Below, in pieces: positions 27,276 through 37,900 of a DNA stretch of 64,000 nucleotides. The notes beneath the pieces were generated by a model that did not search any database, had not been told where the DNA came from, and saw nothing but the letters and a program-made list of their open reading frames with translations. How positions within the stretch are numbered: the first letter of the stretch is position 1; each line of letters opens with the position of its first letter. Location: NCBI RefSeq assembly GCF_001468465.1, contig NZ_LNSA01000018.1:29063-93062 (forward strand). Reading direction: 5' to 3'. The translations under genes and the position numbers were made by a program. The stretch comes from Sphingopyxis sp. H115. Its GTDB lineage: Bacteria > Pseudomonadota > Alphaproteobacteria > Sphingomonadales > Sphingomonadaceae.

Positions 27276-30200
27276 ATGATGTCACGCATTTCCAAGTCAC
27301 GCCTGCTCGCCACGAGCGCAGTCGTCGGCCTGTCCATCGGCCAGGTGATTTCGCCCGCCGGAGCCCAGGAATCCTTTGGCATCCACAACGACCAGCCCGA
27401 ATTGCTGGAAATCGTGGTCGACGAGGATGAGGAAATCGTAGGCAGCGATATCGGCATCTACGCCGACAACGGCCCCGTCACGGTCGACAACGCCGGCGAG
27501 ATTCGCGGCAACGGCACCAGCATCGGCAGCATCGACAGCCGGCCGAGCGGCGGGATCGTCATCGCCCAGCCCGGGTCGAGTGTGACCAACAGCGGGGACA
27601 TTACGGGCGGTTCCAACGGCATCGCCACCTCATATTTTTTCAGCGAGGACGAAAATGACGACGAACTGCCGCCCGAAGCGCGCGCAGCGAACACCACTGT
27701 CGTCAACACGGGGCTGATCCGCGGCGACGCGGGCACCGGCGTTGCGCTGGCCGGTGGCGGTAGCGTCACCAACAATGACGGCGTGATCCAGGGCTTCAAC
27801 GGCGCGCCGGGTAGCGGGGTCAACGGCATCGGCGTCGTCATTACCGAATTCCCCGACGCCATCGCAGAGGACGTCACGGGCGTCGGCACGGTCACGAACA
27901 TCGACACGGGCATCATCGAGGGGCAGACCTTTGGCGTCGTTTTGCAGGGCGGCGGAACGATCAACAACGAGGGCGGCCGGATCCAGGCCACCGGCCAGTT
28001 CAACCCGGCTATTCCCGGCGCACAGATTCCCTTCGGGATCGTCATGGGCGCGACGCCCGACCAGACCGGGCGGAGCGCGACGCTGAACAACGAGGGCGTC
28101 GTCCTCGGCTTTTTCGGCGTGCTCGCGGGCGGCGCGCTGGAAACGACGACGATCAACAATGAAGGTATTATCAACGGCGCCGCCGGGGCGATCCTGGGAC
28201 AGTCGAACGGCGAACTGATCGTCAGCAATGGCGAAGGCGCCGAAATCGCATCGGGCGGCAACGGCATCCAGGCTGGGACGAGCAAGCTCACAGTCGACAA
28301 CGCGGGCATGATCCGTGGCGATTCGCAGAACGGGATCAACATCCTGACGGCCGATGGCGCGATCACCAACAGCGGGACGATCCGCGGCGGGCAGTTCGGG
28401 ATCGTCACCAATGCGCAGCCGGCGACGCCGCAGGGTCCGGGGGCGTTCATTGCAGCCAACACCGCGGTGACCAACAGCGGCATGATCCTGGGCAACAATA
28501 ATGACGCCGTGCGGCTTGTCGGCGGCGGCACGGTGATCAACAGCGGCGTGATCAGCGGCCTCAATAATGCCCAGTCCGACGGCGTCAACATGTACGCCTA
28601 TGACGGGCAGGATCCGGCGACCTATGTGTCGAGCGTCACGAACAGCGCCGCAGGGCAGATCACCGGCGTGCGCGCCGGCGTCGCCTTGTCTTCGGGTGGC
28701 ACGGTGGACAATGCTGGTGCGATCGACGGCAACGGCACGGGTGTGTTGATCCAGAATGGCGAAGCCCCCCTGACGGGGGCGATCACGAACAGCGGCACGA
28801 TCAACGGCGTCGCGGGTGACGGCATCGTCGGTTTCGGCAATCTGGAAAGCTTCTCGGTTGCCAACAGCGGCACGATCGCCGGCGCGTCCGGCGACGGCGT
28901 CTATGCATCGATAAACGATGGCACAACGGTCATCGAAAACGCCGAAGACGGCACGATCATCGGCGGGGCGTCGGGTGTTCATGCCGAACTCGGCGGGCTC
29001 GACCTCACCAACGCAGGCACCATTCATGGCGACGGGGCCAATCCGGGCTTCGACGCGCCGCCCGACGCGGGCGTCACGATTTCGGGCGGGGTCAGCTCGG
29101 TCGTCAACAGCGGCAGCATCACCGGCAACCGCTTCGGCATCACGACCGCCAATTATTTCAACCCCGCGACCGGACAGCTTCAGGGCCTCGCGACCGGGAC
29201 AACCGTGGTCAACAGCGGCACCATTTACGGATATAACGACGATGGCGTGCGTCTGATCGGCGGCGGCAGCGTGACGAACAGCGGCGAGATCGGCGGCCAG
29301 ATCGACGCCTTCGCCGATGGCGTGTCGATGTTCGCCTATACCGACCAGGCGAACGAGGATTATAGCGCGCTCGTTACCAACGAGAGCGCGGGGCGGATCA
29401 TTGGCGTCCGCTTCGGCGTCATCCTGTCGGGCGGCGGCGATGTCGTGAACGATGGCGAAATCATCGGCGCGTCGGGCGGTGTCTATGTCCAGGGTACCGC
29501 ACTCAACACCGACCCCAACGAAGAGCGCAGCGGGCTCACTGCAAACGTCGTCAACCGCGGCACGATTATCGGACTCGGCGATTTCGGCGGCACGGGCACC
29601 GACGGCTATGGCGTCGGTTTCGGTAGCGACATGTCGACCGCAACGCTGGTCAACAGCGGCACGATCAGCAGTGAATATGCCGAGGGCGTCAGCCACGGCT
29701 CGCTCGCCGACCTCAGCGTGACCAACGAAGAAGGCGGGGTCATCACCGGCGCCACATCGGGCATATACAGCGGCGCGGGCGGCACGCTCGCGGTCGATAA
29801 TGCGGGCACCATCCGCGGTAACGGCACCTATGACGGCTTTGCCGCACCGCCCGACGCCGGAATCACCATCGGCACCGCGGCGTCGAGCGTGACCAACAGC
29901 GGCACCATTTCGGGCGCGAGCGCGGGTATCACCACCGCTTCGCTGTTCGACGAGGAGGCCGGCGCGCTCGTCGGTCTCGCCATCGGCACCCAGGTGACTA
30001 ACAGCGGCACGATCCTGGGCGAGGCGAACGACGGCGTGCGCCTGATCGGGGGCGGCACCGTCACCAACAGCGGATCGATCCGCGGCGAGGGCACCACCTT
30101 CTCCGACGGCATCTCGATGTATGCCTTCACCGATCAGGCGAACGAGGATTTCGGCGCCTCGGTCGTCAATGCCGAAGGCGGCGATATCAGCGGGACGCGT

Positions 30201-33182
30201 TTCGGGATCATCCTGTCGGGCGGCGGGGCGGTAGAGAATGCCGGCGACATCACTGGCGCCGATGGCGGGATGTTCATCCAGGGCACCGCGATCAACACCG
30301 ACCCGGGCGAGGATCGCAGTGGGCTGACTGCCAGCCTCGTCAACAGCGGCACCATCACCGGCACCCGCGACGACGGCCTCAACGGCTACGGCGTCGGCTT
30401 CGGCAGCGATCTTTCGACCGCAACACTCGACAACAGCGGCACGATCACCAGCGTGGCGGGGACTGGCGTGTTCCACGGCACGCTCGGCGACGTGACGATC
30501 AACAACAGCGCAAGCGGGGTGATCGAGGGCGAGGCCTATGGCGTCTTTGCCAGCGGCGAAGGCACGCTCGACCTGATTAATGCCGGTACGATCCAGAGCG
30601 CCGGAACGGGCGTCGAATCGACGGCGGCGCCGACCAGCCTCGTCAACAGCGGCACCATCACCGGCGGCAACGGCGTCGCGGCGCTGCTCGGTGCATTCGA
30701 CGACATGGTGACGCTGAAGACCGGCAGCGCGATTTCGGGCCTCGTCGATGCCGGCGACGGCGTCGATACGCTGACGCTCGACGGCGACGTCCTCGAGCTG
30801 ACCCAGGCGCAGCGGCTTACGGCAGCCAGCGGCTTCGAGACGCTGGATGTCGCGGCGGGATATTGGTCGACGTCGGGATATGTCGGCGAATTCGGCAATG
30901 TCGCGATCGCCGAGAGCGGCGCGCTCCAGGTCAACGAGGTCGATCTGGGCGACGGCGACACCTCCTCGCCGATCCTCACCTCGAACGTGCGGACCGACGG
31001 CCTGCTCGTGCTCAACTTCGGTACCGACGAAACCGTCTCGGCGCTCGATGAACTGACGATCGACGGGGCGGGGCAGTTGCAGCTGATCGGCGATGCCGTG
31101 TTCACCGTCGATACCGCGAACATCGCGCACACCGGCGGCACGATCATCTCGAACGGCGGGCTGGTGCTGACCGGGGTGCTTCAGGGCGACGTCAAGACCG
31201 AGGGCAATGGCTTTTTCGAGCTGGGTGTCGGCGGGACCGAGGGCAGCTTTGCGGGCAATATCGTCAACGACGGCCGGTTCGTGTTCAACCGGTCCGACGA
31301 TTATGATTTCCTTGGCGCCTTTTCGGGCAGCGGCACGCTCGACAAGAAGGGCGACGGCGTCCTGACCTTCATGGGCGACTATGCCTTTCAGGGCGTGACG
31401 AACATCCTCGGCGGATCGGTGCGGATCGGCGGTATGATCGACCCGGAGACCAGTTTCGACCTCGGCGAAGGCGGCATGCTCGACATTACGGGCAACGACC
31501 AGACCATCGGCGGGCTCGAAGGCGACGAGGGCGCGAGCGTCGTGATCGGCGAAAACCAGCTGACCGTCGCGCAGACCGGGAACTCCGAATTCGGTGGCGA
31601 CATTTCGGGCGAGGGCAGCCTGGTCAAGGAAGGCGAGGGGACGCTCAACTTGACTGGCGACAGCAGCTATACCGGCCCGACCGCGGTCAATGGCGGCACG
31701 CTCGCGGTCAACGGTTCGATCGTGTCACCGGTCACGGTCAACAGCGGCGGCACGCTCGGCGGCAACGGCAGCGTGGGTTCGACGACGGTCGGCGACGGCG
31801 GCACGCTTGCGCCGGGCAATTCGATCGGCCAACTGACGGTCAACGGCGATCTCGCCTTTGCCGCCGGCTCGACCTACGAAGTCGAAGTCAACGCCGCGGG
31901 CGAGGCTGACCGCCTCGACGCCACCGGCGCGGTCACGATCGACAGCACGGCGAGCGTCGCCGTCCTCGCCGAGAATGGCGAATATAACGGGCGGACCGAC
32001 TATGTGATCCTGACCGGCGCGGGCGGCATCACTGGCACCTTCGGGACGGTGACGAGCGATCTTGCCTTTCTCGACCCGCTGTTGCGATACAGCACGAATT
32101 CGGTGACGCTGTCGCTCTATCGCAACGACATCGATTTCGCCGATATCGCGGTCGGCTTCAACCAGGCGAGCGTGGCGACCACGGTCCAGGCGCTCGGGGC
32201 GGACAACCCGCTCTACGAAGCGGTGCTGGTCCAGAATGCCGCGACCGCGCAGGCAAGCTTCGGCGATCTGTCGGGCGAAATCCTCGCCAGTTCGCTCAGC
32301 GGCCTGACCGACGACAGCCGGCATCTGCGCAATAGCCTGATGGGGATGAAAGCACCCGAGGAAGGCGGCGCCTTCGTCTGGGGCTCAGCCTTCGGCAGCT
32401 GGGGCGATTTCGATGCCAACCGCAGCAACTTCGCGATGGACACCGATCACAAGGGCCTGATCGCAGGGGTCGGCATCGGCGGCAACGGCTTCGCCGCGGC
32501 GCTTTCGGCAGGGATCGGCAGTTCGGATTTCCGTTTCGACAGCCGCAATGACCGGGCCGAGGTCGACAGCAAATATCTTGCCGCGCACGCCACCTATGGC
32601 AGCGGCGAGGGGCTGCGTGGTACCGTCGGGGTCAGCTATGCCTGGCACGATATCGACAGCAGTCGGGGCATCGCGGGCGCACCGCTCGCGCAGACGCTGA
32701 CGTCGACGCGCGACGCCGACACGCTGCAGGTCTTTGGCGAAATCGGGTACGACATCGTCACCGGCAGCATGGCGATCACGCCCTTCGCCCGGCTGGCGCA
32801 TGTCGACACCGGCAGCGATGCCTTTGCCGAAACTGGCGGCAATGCGGCGCTGACGGTCGGCAAGGCCGATCAGAAGACGACCTTCTTCAGCCTTGGCGCG
32901 CGGGCGCAGTTCAATGCAGGCAAACCGGGCTTCCAGCCCTATGTCTCGGCCGCATGGAACCGCGCATCCGGCGACCGTGGCGCGCCGATCGTGTCGCGCT
33001 TCACAACCGGCGGACCGGCGTTCGATATCCTTGGCACCGCGATCCCCAAAAATTCGGCCGAGGTCGAAGCCGGTTTCGAATTCACCTCGGGCCTGTTCCG
33101 GCTCGGTGCCGCCTATACGGGCACGCTGGCATCGGATCGCAACGCCCATGGTGCAAGGGTTACTGCGCGCATCGCTTTCTGA
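27276..33182 (+). CDS. Giant type V autotransporter
   Basis: 1968 residues from ATG 27276 (AAGGGGGAAAG upstream; a second ATG follows at once). Signal peptide about 1-33 (cleaved near PAGAQES). The passenger, about residues 35-1650, is a beta-helix built of short turns of the type xVxNSGTIxG and includes three long near-copies of a 740-790 bp unit. Around residues 1440-1530 are passenger-associated repeats (LVKEGEGTLNLTGDSSYTG, GGTLAVNGS, GGTLAPGNSIG). The last about 280 residues form the 12-strand translocator, starting near FVWGSAFGSWGDFDANRS and ending ARIAF with terminal Phe, as outer-membrane proteins require. No protease triad was found, so it is probably an adhesin. Function in attachment is inferred. 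Confidence 0.92.
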   Translation: MMSRISKSRLLATSAVVGLSIGQVISPAGAQESFGIHNDQPELLEIVVDEDEEIVGSDIGIYADNGPVTVDNAGEIRGNGTSIGSIDSRPSGGIVIAQPGSSVTNSGDITGGSNGIATSYFFSEDENDDELPPEARAANTTVVNTGLIRGDAGTGVALAGGGSVTNNDGVIQGFNGAPGSGVNGIGVVITEFPDAIAEDVTGVGTVTNIDTGIIEGQTFGVVLQGGGTINNEGGRIQATGQFNPAIPGAQIPFGIVMGATPDQTGRSATLNNEGVVLGFFGVLAGGALETTTINNEGIINGAAGAILGQSNGELIVSNGEGAEIASGGNGIQAGTSKLTVDNAGMIRGDSQNGINILTADGAITNSGTIRGGQFGIVTNAQPATPQGPGAFIAANTAVTNSGMILGNNNDAVRLVGGGTVINSGVISGLNNAQSDGVNMYAYDGQDPATYVSSVTNSAAGQITGVRAGVALSSGGTVDNAGAIDGNGTGVLIQNGEAPLTGAITNSGTINGVAGDGIVGFGNLESFSVANSGTIAGASGDGVYASINDGTTVIENAEDGTIIGGASGVHAELGGLDLTNAGTIHGDGANPGFDAPPDAGVTISGGVSSVVNSGSITGNRFGITTANYFNPATGQLQGLATGTTVVNSGTIYGYNDDGVRLIGGGSVTNSGEIGGQIDAFADGVSMFAYTDQANEDYSALVTNESAGRIIGVRFGVILSGGGDVVNDGEIIGASGGVYVQGTALNTDPNEERSGLTANVVNRGTIIGLGDFGGTGTDGYGVGFGSDMSTATLVNSGTISSEYAEGVSHGSLADLSVTNEEGGVITGATSGIYSGAGGTLAVDNAGTIRGNGTYDGFAAPPDAGITIGTAASSVTNSGTISGASAGITTASLFDEEAGALVGLAIGTQVTNSGTILGEANDGVRLIGGGTVTNSGSIRGEGTTFSDGISMYAFTDQANEDFGASVVNAEGGDISGTRFGIILSGGGAVENAGDITGADGGMFIQGTAINTDPGEDRSGLTASLVNSGTITGTRDDGLNGYGVGFGSDLSTATLDNSGTITSVAGTGVFHGTLGDVTINNSASGVIEGEAYGVFASGEGTLDLINAGTIQSAGTGVESTAAPTSLVNSGTITGGNGVAALLGAFDDMVTLKTGSAISGLVDAGDGVDTLTLDGDVLELTQAQRLTAASGFETLDVAAGYWSTSGYVGEFGNVAIAESGALQVNEVDLGDGDTSSPILTSNVRTDGLLVLNFGTDETVSALDELTIDGAGQLQLIGDAVFTVDTANIAHTGGTIISNGGLVLTGVLQGDVKTEGNGFFELGVGGTEGSFAGNIVNDGRFVFNRSDDYDFLGAFSGSGTLDKKGDGVLTFMGDYAFQGVTNILGGSVRIGGMIDPETSFDLGEGGMLDITGNDQTIGGLEGDEGASVVIGENQLTVAQTGNSEFGGDISGEGSLVKEGEGTLNLTGDSSYTGPTAVNGGTLAVNGSIVSPVTVNSGGTLGGNGSVGSTTVGDGGTLAPGNSIGQLTVNGDLAFAAGSTYEVEVNAAGEADRLDATGAVTIDSTASVAVLAENGEYNGRTDYVILTGAGGITGTFGTVTSDLAFLDPLLRYSTNSVTLSLYRNDIDFADIAVGFNQASVATTVQALGADNPLYEAVLVQNAATAQASFGDLSGEILASSLSGLTDDSRHLRNSLMGMKAPEEGGAFVWGSAFGSWGDFDANRSNFAMDTDHKGLIAGVGIGGNGFAAALSAGIGSSDFRFDSRNDRAEVDSKYLAAHATYGSGEGLRGTVGVSYAWHDIDSSRGIAGAPLAQTLTSTRDADTLQVFGEIGYDIVTGSMAITPFARLAHVDTGSDAFAETGGNAALTVGKADQKTTFFSLGARAQFNAGKPGFQPYVSAAWNRASGDRGAPIVSRFTTGGPAFDILGTAIPKNSAEVEAGFEFTSGLFRLGAAYTGTLASDRNAHGARVTARIAF
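28500..30460 (+). repeat. Tandem super-repeats inside the autotransporter passenger
   Basis: Comparable landmarks recur: the V-R-L-(V/I)-G-G-G segment near 28507, 29247 and 30033, and PPDAG(V/I)TI at 29058 and 29847, a period of 789 bp (263 residues) between the last two copies and about 740 bp for the first. The last two units share nearly every block (TDQANED, GTA-x-NTDP, DGYGVGFGSD). This points to recent in-frame duplication. Confidence 0.7.
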
Positions 33183-33216
33183 TCACGCGACCCGATCGGA
33201 AGCGATTCTCGTGGGG

Positions 33217-33250
33217 AGAGGCCGAGGTGACATGCGTCGCCTCGGCCTCT
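33217..33250 (+). terminator. Stem-loop terminator after the autotransporter gene
   Basis: AGAGGCCGAGG (33217-33227) and CCTCGGCCTCT (33240-33250), perfect 11-bp arms with a 12-nt loop, 34 bp after the stop, followed by a short pyrimidine tract. The rest of the 238-bp gap to the antiporter shows nothing clear. Confidence 0.65.
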
Positions 33251-33420
33251 TCCGTCTGCCAGCGCGATCACACCCGGCCTGCCGCGTCTCGTCGCGCACA
33301 TCACGGATCGCGTTGTCGCGCACGGTTTCAAGTCGTCCGCTTAGGAGGCGGACGGGTTCGGGGGAACGGTGGCACGCGCCGCAGCGTTTCCTTTGCTCCA
33401 CGACTGTCATTGCAGGACGG

Positions 33421-34671
33421 ATGAAAGACCAACCCTTCTTCGATCTCAGCAGCTATCATCTCGGGATGGCGCTTGTCGGGGCGGGTATGATCGCCGCATT
33501 CTGGCTCCCGCGTTTTCTGTCCGGACGCGAGCCTGCCGCATCGGCATTGCTTATCCTGTTCGGCATCGGCGTCCACTGGATATTCCCCGGTATATCGCAG
33601 GCGCTCGATCCGCGGCAGGCGCCGCTTTTCTGGGAACTCTCCAGCGAACTCGCCGTTATCGTCGCCTTGTTCGGCACCGGCATCCGGATCGATAACGTCA
33701 CCGACTATCGGCGATGGCGGCCGACGATCCGGCTTCTGGTAATCGCGATGCCGATCACCATAGCGGCAGTCGCTTTCATGGGGTTCGCCTTTGCCGGCAT
33801 GACGCTTGCCGGCGCACTCCTGCTTGGCGCAGTGTTGGCACCCACCGACCCCGTGCTTGCCGGGGAAGTGCAAGTGGGACCACCCACCGAAGGGGGCGAG
33901 CATCCGGTGCGCTTTGCTCTCACAACCGAGGCGGGGCTCAACGATGGCCTCGCTTTCCCTTTTGTCTACCTCGGACTGCTGGTGGGGACGACCGGCTTTT
34001 CAGCTGCCATGCTGGGCGAATGGCTGTTGCTGGACGTATTGTATCGCATCGCTGTGGGCTGTGCCGCGGGTGCCGCCGTCGGCTGGGTGCTGGGACGCGT
34101 CCTGTTCGTGATCCCGCGCGGCAATGTTCTCGCCGACACGGCATCCGGCCTTTTGGCCATCGCGGGTGTCCTGCTCTGTTATGGGATGACCGAACTTGCC
34201 GAAGGCTATGGCTTCATCGCCTGCTTCGTAGCCGGGGTCGTGCTGCGCCGCGTCGAGGCGGAGCACGCGTTCCATGGCGAGCTCCATGGCTTCAACGAGG
34301 CGATCGAGCTCGCGCTTACGGCGCTGCTCCTGATGCTCATCGGGGCGACATTTCCTCGCTTGTTCGTCGAACTCGACTGGGCGCATGCCGCGATCGCGCT
34401 CGGCCTTCTGTTCGTTGTGCGGCCGCTGGCCGGCTGGGTCAGCATGCTCCGGACCGAATTACCCCAGGCCGAACGCCTCGTGATCGCCTTTTACGGCATA
34501 CGGGGCATCGGCTCCATTTACTATCTCGGCTATGCCGCAAGCCATCTGGAACTGGTGAACGAGGGGTCGCTCTGGGCGACGATCGCGCTCACGATCTTGC
34601 TATCCACCATGATTCACGGCTTTACCGCGGGTCCGGTGGTCGATCATATCGTTCGGCACCGGCAGCGCTAA
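33421..34671 (+). CDS. Cation:proton antiporter, CPA1/NhaP type
   Basis: A 416-residue inner-membrane protein with about 12 helices; start ATG 33421. Hallmarks: the GTGIRID turn (about 82), APTDPVLAGEVQVGPP (about 140, with the ion-binding TDP motif of NhaP exchangers), EAGLNDGLAFPFVYLGL (about 178, conserved ND acid pair) and FYGIRGIGSIYYLGYA (about 360, conserved Arg). These predict Na+(K+)/H+ exchange for pH or salt control. No cytosolic C-terminal regulatory domain (ends VVDHIVRHRQR). Monocistronic; downstream begins the AT-rich leader of the adhesin. Confidence 0.9.
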   Translation: MKDQPFFDLSSYHLGMALVGAGMIAAFWLPRFLSGREPAASALLILFGIGVHWIFPGISQALDPRQAPLFWELSSELAVIVALFGTGIRIDNVTDYRRWRPTIRLLVIAMPITIAAVAFMGFAFAGMTLAGALLLGAVLAPTDPVLAGEVQVGPPTEGGEHPVRFALTTEAGLNDGLAFPFVYLGLLVGTTGFSAAMLGEWLLLDVLYRIAVGCAAGAAVGWVLGRVLFVIPRGNVLADTASGLLAIAGVLLCYGMTELAEGYGFIACFVAGVVLRRVEAEHAFHGELHGFNEAIELALTALLLMLIGATFPRLFVELDWAHAAIALGLLFVVRPLAGWVSMLRTELPQAERLVIAFYGIRGIGSIYYLGYAASHLELVNEGSLWATIALTILLSTMIHGFTAGPVVDHIVRHRQR

Positions 34672-34962
34672 CCTGGGGGGTAACCCCGTGTCGGCTCACG
34701 GGCGATCCAGACGTTTGGACCAGTGGATCATCAAAATTCGTAAAAAGTAGACGATAGACGTGCCATCTTGGCACGAATTGATAATCCATTCCAATATCGG
34801 AACTTTGTGCCTGTAATTCGTTGCACAGGTTCAAAATTTCCATAGTCTGATGCAAATTAATATTCTCTCATCTCCGTCGTTATTGCGGAGAAATATTATA
34901 TATCTTTGCTGCCTTATGTGCGGCGAAGGTACCCCATTGCGTCTGTATGTGGAGAATAAGCG
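34672..34962 (+). promoter_or_regulatory. AT-rich, hairpin-rich leader/promoter region of the adhesin gene
   Basis: 291 bp without a convincing gene and markedly richer in A and T than its surroundings (most of 34735-34910). It holds three inverted repeats: CGTGCCA-TCT-TGGCACG (34759-34775, perfect), TGTGC-N12-GCACA (34806-34827) and CTCCG-N9-CGGAG (34872-34890). Possible -35-like hexamers are TTGATA (34778) and TTGCAC (34821), without a certain -10 partner. The composition suggests a strongly regulated, perhaps silenced, promoter. The ribosome site GGAG at 34951-34954 sets the start at 34963. Confidence 0.5.
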
Positions 34963-37900
34963 ATGCCGGCGGAAATCTTCGAGAAAAATAGTGGCGAGGT
35001 TCAATCCGTCGCGTTGGATTCTATCGATCTCGATCAACCGAGCGTCGTACGGCTTCAGTTGAGCCGCGAGGATGTCCAAAGCATGCAGCGGCAGGGCGGC
35101 GACCTGTTGATCGAGCTGCGTTCCGGTGAAACAATCCGGATTGTCGACTTCTATTCTGCAACGGCCGACGGGATCGGCAACGATATTGTCTTGCAGGAAC
35201 CCGACGGTGCGATGTGGCTGGCGCGCCCTGGCGATGCGACGCAGTACTTCGAGCTGACGGATTGGGGCGAGCTCGTGGCCGGATCTTCGATCGCTTCGGA
35301 CGCAGGTGGCGCTGGTGCCGGCGTACTTCTACCCGCCCTGGGCCTGCTGGGCGCTGGAGGAATTGCGGCCGCGGCCGGCGGCGGAGGCTCGGATGATACG
35401 GATGCCGACGCGGATGCTGACGCTGATGCGGATGCCGACGCGGATGCGGACGCTGACGCGGATGCCGACGCTGACGCCGATGCCGACGCTGACGCTGACG
35501 CTGACGCCGACGCCGACGCTGACGCTGACGCCGACGCCGACGCCGACGCCGATGCTGATGCCGACGCTGATGCGGATGCGGATGCTGATGCGGATGCCGA
35601 TGCGGACGCCGACGCCGATGCCGATGCCGACGCTGATGCGGACGCCGATGCAGATGCCGACGCCGACGCTGACGCTGACGCTGACGCTGATGCGGATGCC
35701 GATGCGGATGCTGATGCTGACGCTGACGCGGATGCGGATGCGGACGCCGATGCAGATGCGGACGCCGATGCGGATGCCGACGCCGACGCTGATGCGGATG
35801 CTGACGCTGATGCGGATGCCGATGCCGATGCCGATGCGGATGCTGATGCCGATGCGGACGCCGACGCCGACGCCGATGCCGATGCCGATGCTGATGCGGA
35901 TGCGGATGCGGATGCCGACGCTGACGCGGATGCCGACGCTGACGCAGACGCAGACGCAGACGCAGATGCTGATGCAGACGCGGATACCGATGCGCCTGAG
36001 GCGCCGACGGCCGATGTCGATGATGCCACCGGCACGATCGTGACGGGCGCCGGCGAGCCGGATGCCTTGGTGACGGTCTACGGCACCGATGGCGTTACCG
36101 TCCTTGGTACCGGCACGGTCCAGCCCGACGGGACGTACAGCGTCACTATTCCCGCCCAGGTCAATGGTGAGGAACTGAGCGTTACCTTGACCGACGCGGC
36201 GGGTAATGAATCGCTGCCGACGGCGACGCTTGCCCCCGATCTCACGGCACCCGATGCGCCGACCGCCGATGTTGATGACGCGACTGGAACCCAGGTTACC
36301 GGGATCGGCGAACCCGGTGCGACAGTCACAGTCTATGATATCGACGGAACGAGCATTCTTGGCACCGGCACGGTTCAGCCGGACGGTAGCTACGGCGTCA
36401 CCATCCCCGCCCAGACGAATGGTGAGGATCTCACGGTCACGCAGACGGACACCGCTGGAAACGAATCGCTTCCGACAGCCGTCGAAGCGCCCGACCTAAC
36501 CGCGCCGGACGCGCCTACGGCCGATGTTGACGATGGCACGGGTGCGCTCGTGACGGGGGTAGGCGAGCCCGGCGCAACCATCACCGTTTATGATGTCGAC
36601 GGCACGACCGTGCTTGGCACGGGTTCAGTCGAGCCTGACGGCAGTTACAGCGTCACGATCCCGGCGCAGACGAACGGCGAAAATCTCACCGTCACGCAAA
36701 CCGATGCGGCGGGCAACGAGTCGGATCCTGCCGCTGTTACTGCGCCCGACCAGTTCGACGCCTTCGACAATCTTGCCAGTGCCGCCCTCGACCTCGTACC
36801 GGTAACGACCGATGTCGATCTTGGCACCGCAAACTATCTGGTGCTTCTCGGGCTCGCCGACGTCGATCTCTCGCTCGATGTCGCAGGGCTGCAACTGCTC
36901 GGTATCGATGCGCTGACCTTCAGCGTCGATGACGGCCACACGCTCGATGCACAGTTCGATTACGGCGGCGTTCTCGATATCGGGGTTGCCGCGGATTACA
37001 CGATCGTTGTTCAGCAATTGGTCGACGGCAATTGGGTGGGCGTTGGCGGCGAGGGTGCGGCGACGCTTCTCGAACTCAATCTGCTTGGCGGCGATTTGAC
37101 CGCTGCCGAAAGCCTGGGTGCCGGTGACTATCGGGCGTTCGTGACCTTTGACGGGCTTGTCGGAGTCGGTGTGCTCGGCACGCTCGACGTTACGGGCACC
37201 GACAATGATTTCACGGACATCGCGGATATCGTCGCGGTCACTGCCGAAGGCAATGTGATCGCCGATACGAACGCCGCGAGTGAAACCGATCTGGCGCCGG
37301 TAGGCACGGTGGTCGCGAGTGTGACCTTCGATGGCACCACGACCGATGTCACCGCCGACGGCACGGTCGTCTCAGGCGACCATGGCACGCTCGTAATCGA
37401 CCTTGACGGCAGCTATGTATATACCCCGAATGAAGACGCTGCGAATATCGGGGCAGCGGACTCGTTCACCTACACGATCGAAAGACCCGACGGAGCGCAG
37501 GAAAGCGCGGTGCTGGTCGTCGAGATCGGAAGCCCGGACGCCCAGCTAAGCTGGGGGGCGCCTGGCGACGACGCATCCACGGGTCTCGCGGCAGCCGACG
37601 ATAGCGCCAGCGCGGCGGTCCTGTTCGAAAACACGGTCGACACGGTAGATACGCCACTCTTTTTGCTCAGCAACGGCATCATCGGGACCGAGAGCGACAG
37701 CGCCGGCTTCACGGTCGCGGCGGATACCGAATCCGACGCGACGGTGAATATTGCCGTGAGCAGCGTGATCACGCTGTTCCCGACCTACACGGTGACGCTG
37801 ACCGATACCGACAGCGGAGCGACGATCGACACGCGGAGTGTGACCGCGGCGCTCGATTTGCTCGGACTGGTGAGCGCGAGTGTTACCTTTGACGACCTGC

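Noticed and set aside
27630..31130. A 1166-codon open frame on the minus strand opposite the autotransporter gene
   Set aside because: It is a mirror of the repetitive GC-rich plus-strand gene; its translation is low-complexity, without signal, domain or ribosome site.
34622..34843. A 73-codon minus-strand frame (MEILNLCNELQ...) in the adhesin leader
   Set aside because: No ribosome site, it overlaps the antiporter 3' end, and no family match is recognisable; the AT-rich segment is better explained as regulatory.
35401..35982. Possible CRISPR array or VNTR
   Set aside because: The unit is a 6-bp codon pair with no spacers, lies wholly inside a frame and encodes a regular dipeptide.
35151..36035. 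Minus-strand frame coding (Ala-Ser)n opposite the Asp-Ala tract
   Set aside because: Direct consequence of the GAYGCN repeat read in reverse; no start context, no flanking domain.
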